Shown in pieces: positions 52,027 through 61,854 of a stretch of 64,000 bases of DNA; the stretch's first letter is position 1; every line of letters begins with the position of its first letter. Location: contig JBNLDC010000002.1 of NCBI GenBank assembly GCA_050304135.1, positions 55,180 to 119,179 on the forward strand. The letters run 5' to 3'. The position numbers and the translations under genes were made by a program. Under the pieces are notes generated by a model. The model was not told the origin of the DNA and did no database searches. It saw only the letters and a program-made list of their open reading frames with translations. The stretch comes from JAFGNB01 sp050304135 (lineage in GTDB: Bacteria > Fibrobacterota > Chitinivibrionia > Chitinivibrionales > Chitinispirillaceae).

Positions 52027-52834
52027 GGTCGTTGAAGTCGTTTTCAAGGGAGAGCGGCGGGCTATTTACCGCAACCGCAACGAGATCGATATCGCCGAAG
52101 GTGATTATGTCGTAGTGGAGGCGGAGCGGGGACAGGATCTCGGGAAAGCATCACTGGTGGGTTCGCTGGTGAAGCTCAAACGGGGCAAAGGGGAGACCCG
52201 CAGTATCATTCGCCTCGCGATCGACCACGATCTGGAAATTCACGATAAAAACAAGCTCAAGGAGCGTGATGCCTTTCAGGTGTGCAAAGAGAAAATCCGC
52301 CATTACAACCTCGACATGAAACTGGTCGATGTTGAACTGCAGTTCGACGGCAGCAAGCTCACCTTTTATTTTACCGCGGCGCAGCGGGTTGATTTCAGGG
52401 AGCTCGTCAAGGAACTCGCCTCGATTTACCGTACCCGTATCGAACTGCGGCAGATCGGTGTGCGCGATGAGGCCAAACGGATCAGCGGGTGCGGTATCTG
52501 CGGACGCAAACAGTGCTGCAGCGCGTTTCTCAATGAGTTTGAACAGATCACCACCCAGATGGCCAAAAACCAGCAGCTGGCGCTCAATCCTTCAAAAATT
52601 TCAGGCAACTGCGGCCGACTGCTCTGCTGCCTGCGGTACGAAGACGACATGTATCAGGAGATATTCAAGGATTTTCCACCGCCCGGAAGTCAGATCACCC
52701 TTGAGGGAAAAACCGGGACGGTGAATTACATCAATATATTTCAGGGTAAGGCGCTGGTTTACTTCAGGGAGACCGGACAGGAGTGGCTCACACCGGAGGA
52801 ACTCAGGAAAGGGAAAATCGAGCATGTCGCCTAA
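52010..52834 (+). CDS. ricT: PSP1-domain protein RicT (YaaT)
   Basis: A 274-residue cytoplasmic protein of the PSP1/YaaT family. RKQCCSAFLNEFEQITTQMAKNQQLALNPSKISGNCGRLLCCL (several overlapping pieces, ~160-205) carries the cysteine cluster that binds an iron-sulfur centre in Bacillus, where RicT with RicA and RicF affects RNase Y. The N-terminal half shows EGDYVVVEAERGQDLG. The ATG at 52010 follows GGAG and lies within holB. The frame is open upstream but has no support. It overlaps metG by 11 bases. Confidence 0.93.
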   Translation: MGKNSKVVEVVFKGERRAIYRNRNEIDIAEGDYVVVEAERGQDLGKASLVGSLVKLKRGKGETRSIIRLAIDHDLEIHDKNKLKERDAFQVCKEKIRHYNLDMKLVDVELQFDGSKLTFYFTAAQRVDFRELVKELASIYRTRIELRQIGVRDEAKRISGCGICGRKQCCSAFLNEFEQITTQMAKNQQLALNPSKISGNCGRLLCCLRYEDDMYQEIFKDFPPPGSQITLEGKTGTVNYINIFQGKALVYFRETGQEWLTPEELRKGKIEHVA

Positions 52835-54827
52835 AAAACGTTTTCTGGTTACCATGGCGCTGCCGTATGCCAATGGCGATATTCATCTGGGGCATTTGCT
52901 CGAAGCGGTACAGACGGATATTTTCGTCCGTTTCCAGAAACACTGCGGGCACGAGGCGGTGTATGTCTGTGCCGACGATACCCACGGCACCCCGATCGAA
53001 CTTTCGGCCTTGCGGCAGAAGATCACTCCCGAAGCACTTATAGAGCGGGCATACGAGAATCACCGGAACGATTATGCCGGATTCAATATTGGCTTCGATA
53101 TTTTCTATACGACCAATTCACCTGAAAACCGAAGGTACGCTGAGCTGATTTACGAAAATCTCCGGAAAGACGGACTGATTGTCGAGAAAGAGATTGATCA
53201 ATATTACTGTGACCACGACAAACGGTTTCTACCCGACCGTTTCATAAGCGGTACCTGTCCCAAATGCCGGGCCGAGAAGCAGTACGGCGACGTCTGTGAA
53301 TCATGTGGTGCCACCTATGACCCCACCGATCTCATTGAACCGGCATGTATCATCTGCGGCACCAAGCCGCAACTGCGCCGGTCCAGCCATTTTTACGTGG
53401 AACTTGCCAAGTGCGAAGATTTTCTGCGCGACTACATAGCCGGCGAGGGAACCGTGCAGGATGACATGCGCAATTTCGTCTCTACATGGATCAACGAGGG
53501 ATTGCGCGAGTGGTGTATCTCCCGTGACGGACCTTATTTCGGTTTCACCATTCCCGGTACGACCGATAAATACTTTTATGTCTGGCTCGATGCACCGATC
53601 GGGTACATCTCGTCAACCGACCGGTGGTGTGCCGATAATAACCGCTCTATCGACGATTTCTGGTCCAAAGATGCCGACACCGAGGTGGTGCACTTCATCG
53701 GAAAAGATATCGTCTATTTTCATACCCTGTTCTGGCCGGTGATGCTGCGCAGTTCGTCTTTCAATCTGCCGAAGCGTTTTTTTATCCACGGTTTCGTGAC
53801 GGTTCAGGGTGAGAAAATGTCAAAATCCCGAGGGACCTTCATTCTGGCACGCGATTTCCGGGAGAAGATACAACATCCGCAGGCAAACGAATTTCTGCGG
53901 TTTTATTACGGTTCAAAACTTATGCCCAATTCCGGAGATCTTGACTTCAGTAAAGATGAGTTCATCTCACGAGTCAATACCACGCTGGCGAACAATATCG
54001 GTAACCTCCATCACCGGACCATGGTCTTCTGCGACCGGTCCTTCGGGGGAAATGTTCCCGATGCACCGTGGGATGCAGCTGTCGCAGCCGAGGTGGAACG
54101 AATCGGGCCGGAAATTGCAGTGCATTTCGATCGGGGAGAGTTCAAACTGGCGGTCGAGAAAATCCATGCGCTCGGCAATCTTGGGAACAAATACTACCAG
54201 GACAGCAAACCGTGGGAACTGATAAAAACCTCACCGGAAGCAGCCGGTACGGTAATGGTTACCTGTGTCAATCTTATTAAAGCACTTGCGGTGTTCCTCA
54301 AACCAATCTCTCCGCAACTGGTTGCACGGATCGAGGCAAAACTCTCGGTGGAGTTTTCATGGGACGACTACCGGTTCTCGATGAGAAATGCGACGCTTGG
54401 CGAGACCGAAAAACTCGTTCGGCCACTCGAATCAGCGGATATCGAAGCTGTTTTCGGTTCTGCTGAGCCTGCTCCCGAAACACCTGCCGAACCGCAGGAA
54501 CCACTCATCGATATTGATACGTTTAAAAAGGTACAGCTTAAGGTTGCGACGGTGGTCGCGGCAGAGGCGATTCCCAAATCAAAAAAACTGTTGAAACTGC
54601 AGGTTGAACTCGGCAGTGAAAAACGGCAGATCGTCGCAGGAATCGCCGCGCACTATACTCCTGAAACCATTGTCGGTAAACAGGTGGTGGTGGTGGCCAA
54701 TCTCAAACCGGCCAAACTCTTCGGTGAATCCTCCCAGGGAATGGTGATTGCAGCGCAGGATGCCGACGGAGCTCTTGTGGTGGTGACCCCCGAACGGCCG
54801 GTTGCCTCCGGAGTACCGGTGGCATGA
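52824..54827 (+). CDS. metG: methionyl-tRNA synthetase
   Basis: A 667-residue enzyme that charges tRNA-Met. The HIGH motif is HLGH at residues 21-24, the zinc knuckles are CPKC, CESC and CIIC in ~150-185, and the KMSKS signature is near 331-335 (GEKMSKSRG). The anticodon-binding domain follows. Residues ~560-667 are a Trbp111-type tRNA-binding domain (DIDTFKKVQLKVATVVAAE, GIAAHYTPETIVGKQVVVVANL), preceded by a Pro/Glu/Ala-rich linker. It is therefore the long dimeric form. The stop overlaps recJ as ATGA. Confidence 0.97.
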   Translation: MSPKKRFLVTMALPYANGDIHLGHLLEAVQTDIFVRFQKHCGHEAVYVCADDTHGTPIELSALRQKITPEALIERAYENHRNDYAGFNIGFDIFYTTNSPENRRYAELIYENLRKDGLIVEKEIDQYYCDHDKRFLPDRFISGTCPKCRAEKQYGDVCESCGATYDPTDLIEPACIICGTKPQLRRSSHFYVELAKCEDFLRDYIAGEGTVQDDMRNFVSTWINEGLREWCISRDGPYFGFTIPGTTDKYFYVWLDAPIGYISSTDRWCADNNRSIDDFWSKDADTEVVHFIGKDIVYFHTLFWPVMLRSSSFNLPKRFFIHGFVTVQGEKMSKSRGTFILARDFREKIQHPQANEFLRFYYGSKLMPNSGDLDFSKDEFISRVNTTLANNIGNLHHRTMVFCDRSFGGNVPDAPWDAAVAAEVERIGPEIAVHFDRGEFKLAVEKIHALGNLGNKYYQDSKPWELIKTSPEAAGTVMVTCVNLIKALAVFLKPISPQLVARIEAKLSVEFSWDDYRFSMRNATLGETEKLVRPLESADIEAVFGSAEPAPETPAEPQEPLIDIDTFKKVQLKVATVVAAEAIPKSKKLLKLQVELGSEKRQIVAGIAAHYTPETIVGKQVVVVANLKPAKLFGESSQGMVIAAQDADGALVVVTPERPVASGVPVA

Positions 54828-56539
54828 GCGGTTTCTCCCGTGTACAGGAACGAATCCGTCTGCGTGATGCGAATACTGCAACGGTAGAGCGTCTGGCTGC
54901 TGAACTCTCCGTTCCCGAGGCGGTTGCACGGATACTGGTGGTCCGCCATCTTGACAGCTATGAATCCTGCAGGGCATTCTTCCGGCCTTCGGTGGAACAG
55001 TTCAACGATCCGTTTCTTTTTAAAGGGATGGAACCGGCGGTCACCCGGATCGGTAAAGCGATTGATGCAGGCGAGAAAATTGTTGTCTACGGCGACTACG
55101 ATGTCGACGGTATAACCTCCACAGTGTTGATGGTTCGTGTACTTCGCAGACTTGGTGCGGTGTGCGATTATTACCTGCCGAACCGGCTCCGTGAGGGGTA
55201 TGGGGTGTCGGAAGATGGCGTCAGGAAACTGGCTGCCGACGGGGTAACACTCATGATCACCGTAGACTGTGGTATCGGTTCATGCGGCGAAGTATCAATC
55301 GCCAACTGTCTGGGTATCGACTGTATTATCACCGACCATCACGAGGTGCACGGTGATCTGCCCGATGCACTGGCGCTGCTCGATCCGAAAATGCCCGGTT
55401 GCTCCTATCCGTTTGAGTATCTTGCCGGTGTCGGGGTGGCACTCAAGCTTTGTCAGGGGCTTGCACGGCATCGCGGTTCAGGTGAGGAACTGTGGCGGGA
55501 GTATCTTGATCTGGTGGCGCTTGGTACGGCAGCGGATATCGTTCCGTTGACGGGGGAAAATCGCCTGATCACCAGCCTGGGGTTTGCTCAGATGTCATCC
55601 TCCGTCATATGCGGCTTAAGGGAACTGATCGCACAGCAGGGGCTCTCGGGAAAACCACTCTCGACCGCTCCGGTGGTCTTTCAGCTGGCACCCTGCATCA
55701 ACGCCGCCGGGAGGCTCGGTGATCCCGCCGTGGGGGTTGAGCTGCTTCTGACCGAAAACGACGACGAAGCGCAGCGGCTTGCCGCACAGCTGAAAAAGGT
55801 TAATCTTGAACGCCGTGAGATCGACAGTGCCGTAGCAGAATCGGCCCACCGGTGGGTTGAACGCAACGGTGATCCACAGAGTGATGCCGGGCTTGTTATT
55901 GGCGATGAGAGCTGGCATCCGGGAGTTATCGGTATCGTCGCTTCGAAAATGGTCGAGCGGTATTACCGGCCGACAGTCCTGTTTGCGATCGGACCCGACG
56001 GCTACGCGCGTGGTTCAGCCAGAAGCATTCCGGCACTTCATCTCCTCGACGCGCTCAACCACTGTTCGGAGTTTCTTGAAGGGTACGGCGGACATGCCGC
56101 CGCCGCGGGGATGACCATAAAAACCGCAATGATTGATCCATTCCGGGAACGGTTCAACGAGGTGGTCCGCGAAATGGTCGCACCCGATGCGTTCATACCG
56201 GTGGTCAAGGCCGATGCGGAACTTCCCATTCCCGGAATTACCCCTAAAATATTCCGGATTCTTAAACAGATGGAGCCGTTCGGGCCGGGTAACATGCGTC
56301 CGGTATTTCTTTCACGCAATGTGACCAACCGCACCTCGCCGCGTTTGGCGGGGGCGTCTCACCTCAAGATGCTGCTTGCCGACGAGGGAATTTCCATGGA
56401 TGCGATCGCGTTCAATTTCGGCGACCGCCTCCGTGCGGTCCGGGATGCAAAACGGTTTTCGGTCGCGTATACCATTGATCAGAATGAATGGAATGGAAAA
56501 ACCAGCCTTCAGATGAAGGTAAAGGGAATGGAACTGTAG
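54824..56539 (+). CDS. recJ: single-stranded-DNA exonuclease RecJ
   Basis: A 571-residue 5'-3' exonuclease of recombination and mismatch repair. The DHH domain has VYGDYDVDGITS (~88-99), TVDCGIGS and ITDHHEVHGDLP (~170-181). The DHHA1 domain has GSARSIPALHLLDAL and GGHAAAAGMTI, and the C-terminal OB region has LKQMEPFGPGNMRPVF. Length is normal. It overlaps metG by four bases and is followed directly by argH. Confidence 0.95.
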   Translation: MSGFSRVQERIRLRDANTATVERLAAELSVPEAVARILVVRHLDSYESCRAFFRPSVEQFNDPFLFKGMEPAVTRIGKAIDAGEKIVVYGDYDVDGITSTVLMVRVLRRLGAVCDYYLPNRLREGYGVSEDGVRKLAADGVTLMITVDCGIGSCGEVSIANCLGIDCIITDHHEVHGDLPDALALLDPKMPGCSYPFEYLAGVGVALKLCQGLARHRGSGEELWREYLDLVALGTAADIVPLTGENRLITSLGFAQMSSSVICGLRELIAQQGLSGKPLSTAPVVFQLAPCINAAGRLGDPAVGVELLLTENDDEAQRLAAQLKKVNLERREIDSAVAESAHRWVERNGDPQSDAGLVIGDESWHPGVIGIVASKMVERYYRPTVLFAIGPDGYARGSARSIPALHLLDALNHCSEFLEGYGGHAAAAGMTIKTAMIDPFRERFNEVVREMVAPDAFIPVVKADAELPIPGITPKIFRILKQMEPFGPGNMRPVFLSRNVTNRTSPRLAGASHLKMLLADEGISMDAIAFNFGDRLRAVRDAKRFSVAYTIDQNEWNGKTSLQMKVKGMEL

Positions 56540-57934
56540 ATGACTCTTTTACGTGACCGATTACAATCAGAAAAAATGTGGGACGGTCGGTTTTCAAAAC
56601 CATCCGATTCACTCATGGAGCGGTTCAATAACTCGCTGCCGTTCGATCAGACGCTCATCGACGAGGATATCGCGGGAAGCAGTGCCTGGGCGGGTGCACT
56701 CGAACGTATCGGGGTGTTTACAAAAGATGAGTACGACACCGTTGCCTCCGCACTGCGGGAGATCGGTGAAGCATACCATGCAGGTGACATCGTTTTTACG
56801 CCGCAGGATGAAGATATCCACATGGCTGTTGAACGGCTCCTGGTTGAACGGGTGGGGGAGACCGGGAAGCGGCTTCATACCGGAAGATCGCGCAACGATC
56901 AGGTAACGACTGATTTCAGATTATACGTTAAGAAGACACTGGCCGGACTCCTGCGGGAGATCGACGCTCTGCAGCGGACGCTTGTTGACCGCGCCGAAAA
57001 CGATGCGGGCATCATCATGCCGGGGTATACCCACCTGCAGCAGGCACAGCCGATTCTTCTGGCACATTACTGGCTGTCACTGTTCTTTTTGCTTGAACGC
57101 GAAAAGAGCCGGTTTGCACATGCGGTGCAGACTGCCGACAGCATGCCGCTCGGCAGCGGGGCGATTGCCGGAAGCGGTTTCACCGTTGATCGGGATTATC
57201 TGGCCGGGCAGCTCGGATTCTCGTCTGTAAGTGATAACAGTATCGACGGCGTTGCCGCACGGGATTATGTGCTTGAGGCTCTCGCCGTATGTGCTTCGCT
57301 CGGGATCAGCATCAGCAGGTATGCCGAAGACCTGATAATCTACTCTTCACACGAGTTTGGCTTCATTGAACTCGACGATGCCTGGTCAACCGGGTCAAGC
57401 ATGATGCCTCAGAAAAAAAATCCCGATTCACTGGAACTTATCAGGGGAAAATGCGGACGATTCATTGGCAACTACACCAGGTTTGCGACCACCCTCAAAG
57501 GGGTGGGACTTACCTACTATAAGGATCTCCAGGAAGACAAGGAACCGCTGTTCGATGCGGTGTCGCAGATGGAAATGGTGCTGCAGGTGTTCACGCGGGT
57601 GATCGCAACTCTCTCGGTGCGGAAAAACCGGATCGAACAGGATCTTCACCCGTTTCTGCTCGCTACCGATCTTGCCGACTATCTTGTCCGCAAAGGAATG
57701 CCGTTCCGGCAGGCACACCAGGTGATCGGAAAAATCGTCGGTCACTGCGTAGAAAAGGATATTGAGCTCACGGCGCTCAGCATCGAGACGCTTCGCGGAT
57801 TTTCGGATCTCTTTGATGAATCGGTTACGGCGCTCTTCTCGTGGGAGGGGGCGGTGGACGGCAGGAGTGTTCAGGGTGGTACCGGTACAGCGAGTGTCCT
57901 GAGTCAAATTGAGAAGGCGAAAAAACTGCTGTAA
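56540..57934 (+). CDS. argH: argininosuccinate lyase
   Basis: A 464-residue enzyme splitting argininosuccinate into arginine and fumarate. The family blocks HTGRSRNDQV, MPGYTHLQQAQPILLAHYW and the signature GSSMMPQKKNPDSLELIRGK (~283-302, catalytic Ser loop) are complete. The start follows the recJ stop without a gap. No other arg gene is adjacent, so it rides with the DNA-repair and translation genes. Confidence 0.97.
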   Translation: MTLLRDRLQSEKMWDGRFSKPSDSLMERFNNSLPFDQTLIDEDIAGSSAWAGALERIGVFTKDEYDTVASALREIGEAYHAGDIVFTPQDEDIHMAVERLLVERVGETGKRLHTGRSRNDQVTTDFRLYVKKTLAGLLREIDALQRTLVDRAENDAGIIMPGYTHLQQAQPILLAHYWLSLFFLLEREKSRFAHAVQTADSMPLGSGAIAGSGFTVDRDYLAGQLGFSSVSDNSIDGVAARDYVLEALAVCASLGISISRYAEDLIIYSSHEFGFIELDDAWSTGSSMMPQKKNPDSLELIRGKCGRFIGNYTRFATTLKGVGLTYYKDLQEDKEPLFDAVSQMEMVLQVFTRVIATLSVRKNRIEQDLHPFLLATDLADYLVRKGMPFRQAHQVIGKIVGHCVEKDIELTALSIETLRGFSDLFDESVTALFSWEGAVDGRSVQGGTGTASVLSQIEKAKKLL

Positions 57935-58011
57935 CGTGATTTTGCCATACCTGACCCATCGGTTTGTGCATCTATCCGGTGTACCCCGGAGTGCATGTCG
58001 GGAGACTACTG

Positions 58012-59010
58012 ATGCATTATACGATCTATTTTCGCTATGCCGTGCTTAGTCTTCTCTTTTGTGCCAGTTCGATAATAGCCCAGCTTAACCCCGATACCCT
58101 CCGGTCACATTTGCCGTCACTTGCGGACTGGACACCGGCTCCGGAAATAACGACCCGCACCTACCACTTCCTATACGGTCTTGATGCAACCGGGATTCGT
58201 CCGGTAATGGGTACGTTCACGAGTGACTCCTTTATGTGCGTCGGGCAATGCTTTGTACCTGATACCGCAATTGGTACCGTATTTTTTCTCCATGGATTTC
58301 TGGATCATACCGGGACACTTGTCAATGGGATAACCGCGTGTGTTCGCGAGGGTTGTGCTGTTGCGGCTATGGATCTTCCGGGGCACGGTTTGTCGGGCGG
58401 AGAACGGGGAGCGATCAATGATTTTGATGAATATGCTGCGGCTTTCAGCCGTTTCTTTAACCTCTGCTCTCCGCGGCTCCCTCGTCCGTTCGTGTTTGTC
58501 GGTCACAGCACCGGATGCGCGGTCGGCCTTGAGTGGCTTCATCGGAAACAATCAAATCCGTTTCGGAAGGTTATACTTCTGGCACCGCTGGTCCGTGGTG
58601 ACCTCTATCATCTTTCACGGTTCGGCAATGCCGTTCTGAGTCAGTTCGTTACAACACTTCCCCGCTGGTTCCGCAACGCGTCACACGACCGAGCGTTTCT
58701 TAAACGGTTCAGAAATGATCCCCTGCAGTCAGAGATATTTCCGATGCGCTGGGCAAAAGCCTTTTACACCTGGCATGACCGGATCGGTTCATACGGGGGA
58801 TGGTCTCTGCCACTCGTAATAGTCCAGGGAAGCGGGGATAGGGTGGTCGAGTGGCGGTATAACCTGCCGTGGCTTCAGGAACATATTCCGGGCTGCAGGA
58901 CGGTGATGATCAACGGTGCCCGACATCAACTGTTGAATGAGAGTGAACCGTACCGGGGTAAATGTCTGGAGGTTATACGTAGAGAGCTACGGGCGATTAC
59001 TGAACATTGA
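58012..59010 (+). CDS. exported alpha/beta hydrolase (monoacylglycerol-lipase-like)
   Basis: A 332-residue protein with a signal peptide (to ~22, SSIIAQ). The serine hydrolase triad can be traced: nucleophile elbow VGHSTG (~163-168), Asp in VIVQGSGDRVV (~272), and His in GARHQLLNES (~306). FFLHGFLDHTG provides the oxyanion loop, and AMDLPGHGLSGGERG is the characteristic strand of the Hydrolase_4 group. It would act on esters in the periplasm or outside. The ATG at 58012 follows GGGAG. The 261-base gap after it shows nothing clear. Confidence 0.85.
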   Translation: MHYTIYFRYAVLSLLFCASSIIAQLNPDTLRSHLPSLADWTPAPEITTRTYHFLYGLDATGIRPVMGTFTSDSFMCVGQCFVPDTAIGTVFFLHGFLDHTGTLVNGITACVREGCAVAAMDLPGHGLSGGERGAINDFDEYAAAFSRFFNLCSPRLPRPFVFVGHSTGCAVGLEWLHRKQSNPFRKVILLAPLVRGDLYHLSRFGNAVLSQFVTTLPRWFRNASHDRAFLKRFRNDPLQSEIFPMRWAKAFYTWHDRIGSYGGWSLPLVIVQGSGDRVVEWRYNLPWLQEHIPGCRTVMINGARHQLLNESEPYRGKCLEVIRRELRAITEH

Positions 59011-59271
59011 ACCAGTGATGATGAGGTCGTACACTGAATCTGATTTTCTCCTATAATGAAGTAAACTGAACAAACATTCAGTAACAATACCCTATTCCGA
59101 CGTCCGTACCAGCCGTGATGGAGGTCGGGTTTGGGCACATCTTCAGGAGGCTGGGGGGCCGTCTAAATTCAATTTTGTGAATTACAACGAGTTGTCGGGG
59201 TTGCAGGAGGAAGGTTATTTCCAAACCAGATGGTGACAGTGGCGGGACATCGTTGATCAGCGATGAAGTCT

Positions 59272-59940
59272 CTATTTGTAGTACCCGTATTCCATAGTGG
59301 TCATGATCTGGTGGTTACTGCCGGCAATAGAGAGGGTTATAGTTGTTCTCGGTGTTTTCCAGAGGGTGCGACAGGTAAGAAATCCGAGACTCACCGCAAA
59401 GCCCCATTTTGTTCGTTCACTGCGGTACATATCATTCTTCCATTCGCATTTATTTGAAATGTTTTCGCCGAACACCGGAACAAGCTGTTTCTTGAGGTTT
59501 TCATAATCCTGGTAAAAAAGTTCAGGATCAATATGTTCCTGGCGGATATGCAGAATCGCATCAGTCAGTAGTTCCGCAGTAAAACGGTACTCAACCCGGC
59601 ACTGGTACCCGAACAGGCTCATCTCGTAGCTGAGCATATTTCCCTCATTTTTCAATAGCCGCGCGTCTTCGGCAGCAAGTACCGCTTTTTTATTCATGCC
59701 CCATTTGACAGATCTGAAATCGTATTGCGCAGCGGTTTTAATAACTTTGAAAAGTGATCCCTCGGTAGGTGCACCGCTGTTTTCGGATCGTGCCGGTTGT
59801 TTTTTTTCGGGGGAGACATACTCCCATGTTCCGTTGTCCTTAAGCAGAACGGTTTTACCGTTGGCAGTAGTTGCCGTCTGTTCGGCAATTGAGGAAAGTA
59901 CGCTGCAAGAGAGTGCTGCAAAAACAACGATACATTTCAT
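59272..59940 (-). CDS. exported protein of unknown function, 222 aa
   Basis: The ATG at 59940 follows AAGGAG by nine bases; a nearby ATG at 59949 would leave no spacing, and longer upstream frames lack support. A signal peptide (to ~19, SSIAEQ) is followed by the short motif GKTVLLKDNGTWEYV (~27-41), known from DUF3157-like periplasmic proteins. A Pro/Ser linker and a globular part follow, with FRSVKWGMNKKAVLAAED, a phrase often seen in small exported domains. Function is not known. Confidence 0.65.
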   Translation of the reverse strand: MKCIVVFAALSCSVLSSIAEQTATTANGKTVLLKDNGTWEYVSPEKKQPARSENSGAPTEGSLFKVIKTAAQYDFRSVKWGMNKKAVLAAEDARLLKNEGNMLSYEMSLFGYQCRVEYRFTAELLTDAILHIRQEHIDPELFYQDYENLKKQLVPVFGENISNKCEWKNDMYRSERTKWGFAVSLGFLTCRTLWKTPRTTITLSIAGSNHQIMTTMEYGYYK

Positions 59941-60156
59941 CCGGAACATCTCCTTACAAGGTGGTCTCACCGGTTCGGACGATCCCGGCATATGTATCAT
60001 TATATGGTTCCGATTGAATAAAATCAATCACCTATGGAGTGTCCGCAGGTGTTAATCGATTAGTGGAGAGTCGTACCCGGCACTACCGGGTTGTATCCGC
60101 CGGGAAGGGAGCTGTTTTTTTGTTTTTCTCTGGAGCAGGAGTGGTTTGCGGCTGCT

Positions 60157-61392
60157 CTATTCCGAATTGCCTGCAGGCGGTGTTTTATTCTCTGAGGTAC
60201 TACTGTCGGCAGGTGATACCGGCGTAGTGGCATCTTCTTTGTCATTGTCGATTGCACCACCGGGCGGGATCTCATCGGGACATCCGTCGGAATCTTTGTA
60301 GCTATTGACTGTTTCCGCGTTGTCTTTGCAGATGTCAATACTGTCGGGAATGCCGTCTTTATCGTTATCGCTGTCGTTGCAGCCATCCCCATCTCTGAAA
60401 CCGTCGTAATCTTCGGCTTCGTCCGGACAGCCGTCCTGGGTGTCATAAATACCGTCTTTATCGTTGTCAAAATCGGGACAACCGTCATCGTCCTCAAATC
60501 CGTCCATATCCTCGGGGATACCGGGGCATTTGTCGTTATCGACCGTAACCCCGTCTTCATCGGGATCGGTCAGTTTCTGCGAGAGAACTTCACCACCAAT
60601 GAGGCCGATGGTAGCACCATCTTTCCCCCTGCCCTTAAGGGCAATACTGGAGGTCGAGAAAAAGTCGTATCTGCCTCGCTCCTTGGGATACCCGGGATCT
60701 TCGGTGATATTGGAGGGATCTTTTCTCAGGTACACATTAACCGGGTGACGGTTATTATAAAAAAGATTATAAATGATACGTGAACGCTTCGCTTCTTCGA
60801 CACCCCAAACGCCATACTGTTTATTTGCGAGGATGACATTGTTCTGAATGAGTACTTCACTGAGTCCCTGCAGAAGAATGCCGCAGTAGCCGTTTTCGGC
60901 AATAATATTGTGCATGATAGTGGTTTTTATACTGCGGGTTGATTGACAGAAGATACCGCTCCCACGGTTGCGGTAAATGACACTGTTGTATATGTCCGGA
61001 AGAGAAGCCAGGCAGAGAATTCCCGTTTCACGGTTACCGGTGACAATGACCTGATCAATGACTGCATCGACATTCTCACAAAGGATACCTTTGTGTCCAC
61101 GGGTGACGGTGAGATTTTTAATGATTGTTTTATTGCCTGCAGTGATAACCGGAGCCCGTTTGTTTCCCCTGATAACCGTTTCGGTCATTGATTCGCCAAC
61201 TAGCGTGATACCGTCCCTGAGTGTTATCGGTCCCTTCCAGATACCGATACGCACCAGCACCGTGTCTCCCTCTTCGGCGTCGGCAACTGCGGCCTGGATG
61301 GTGGGAAAATTATCAGGAACGGTGCGCTTGGCACCGAAACCGTGGAATACGATCATAAGCAACAGCAGCGAACAGGTGATGGCGCGGTACAT
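60157..61392 (-). CDS. exported right-handed beta-helix protein with thrombospondin type 3 repeats
   Basis: A 411-residue protein with a signal peptide (to ~21). Residues ~28-230 form a right-handed parallel beta-helix of the pectate-lyase/NosD type (PTIQAAVADAEEGDTVLV, GIWKGPITLRDGITLVGES, ENGYCGILLQGLSEVLIQNNVI). Residues ~275-375 carry about four calcium-binding thrombospondin type 3 repeats (DNDKDGIYDTQDGCPDEAEDYDG and variants). A Thr/Ser/Pro-rich C-terminal tail follows. The start has AAGGAG upstream. It is likely a carbohydrate-binding or surface protein. Confidence 0.82.
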   Translation of the reverse strand: MYRAITCSLLLLMIVFHGFGAKRTVPDNFPTIQAAVADAEEGDTVLVRIGIWKGPITLRDGITLVGESMTETVIRGNKRAPVITAGNKTIIKNLTVTRGHKGILCENVDAVIDQVIVTGNRETGILCLASLPDIYNSVIYRNRGSGIFCQSTRSIKTTIMHNIIAENGYCGILLQGLSEVLIQNNVILANKQYGVWGVEEAKRSRIIYNLFYNNRHPVNVYLRKDPSNITEDPGYPKERGRYDFFSTSSIALKGRGKDGATIGLIGGEVLSQKLTDPDEDGVTVDNDKCPGIPEDMDGFEDDDGCPDFDNDKDGIYDTQDGCPDEAEDYDGFRDGDGCNDSDNDKDGIPDSIDICKDNAETVNSYKDSDGCPDEIPPGGAIDNDKEDATTPVSPADSSTSENKTPPAGNSE

Positions 61393-61684
61393 GACGACTC
61401 CTTCATTTCCCCGAAATCGGAGGGTGATTCCTCAGATCTGACTACAGCGTATTGAGGGGTAGTTTCCCACAAAATAATGGTCTGAGTATACTTCTATAAT
61501 TTAGCTCATTTCATGCACCAAGGCAAATGAATCACGGCAATTCCGGTTCTCGGAGGAGATTGCCCCGGACAACTGGTGTGTAGTGGGCAACCATCACCGT
61601 CATCCTTCGTGATGTAACTGCTGTATCAGGGGTGAAACCGGAAATACACTTGCATTCCTGAGCGAAAGGTGGTATTTTACCGAT

Positions 61685-61789
61685 ATGAACAGATTCCTCA
61701 ATCAGATTTCCGTACTACTACCGGTTGAACGGCTACTTGTCGTAGTCGTCGGTATTATTATTCCCATACGGGAGGAAACGGGATCCTGA
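61685..61789 (+). CDS. ilv leader peptide (attenuation control), 34 aa
   Basis: The frame runs from ATG 61685 to TGA 61789. Of 34 residues, 16 are Leu, Val or Ile (5, 6 and 5), with LLVVVVGIII at codons 17-26 (61733-61762). Three of the five Leu codons are CTA. AAAGGTGG lies 12 bases before the ATG. This matches the composition of enterobacterial ilvL leaders (established knowledge), and it precedes ilvB with an attenuator in between. Ribosome stalling at the Val/Ile run under shortage of charged tRNA would release the antiterminator. The upstream 292-base gap (61393-61684) shows no other gene. Confidence 0.85.
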   Translation: MNRFLNQISVLLPVERLLVVVVGIIIPIREETGS

Positions 61790-61854
61790 AGCTGTTTTAA
61801 AAGGAATTTTCATAAGGCCCGTTTCCTCCGAAGGAAGCGGGCCTTATCTTTTTT
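61771..61854 (+). terminator. ilv attenuator: antiterminator and intrinsic terminator
   Basis: The terminator is a 16-base-pair stem (61812-61827 with 61832-61847, one G-T wobble) closed by a CCGA loop and followed by six T (61849-61854). GGAGGAAACGGG at 61771-61782, inside the end of the leader frame, is a perfect complement of CCCGTTTCCTCC at 61818-61829, which spans the left arm and the loop. Pairing of these 12 bases would prevent the terminator. A TTCCTC at 61694-61699 could pair with the GAGGAA of the antiterminator segment as a weaker protector. Confidence 0.85.

Noticed and set aside
60075..60091. Hairpin ACCCGG-CACTA-CCGGGT as terminator of the beta-helix gene
   Set aside because: No T-run follows on the minus strand and it lies about 65 bases after the stop; evidence is too thin.
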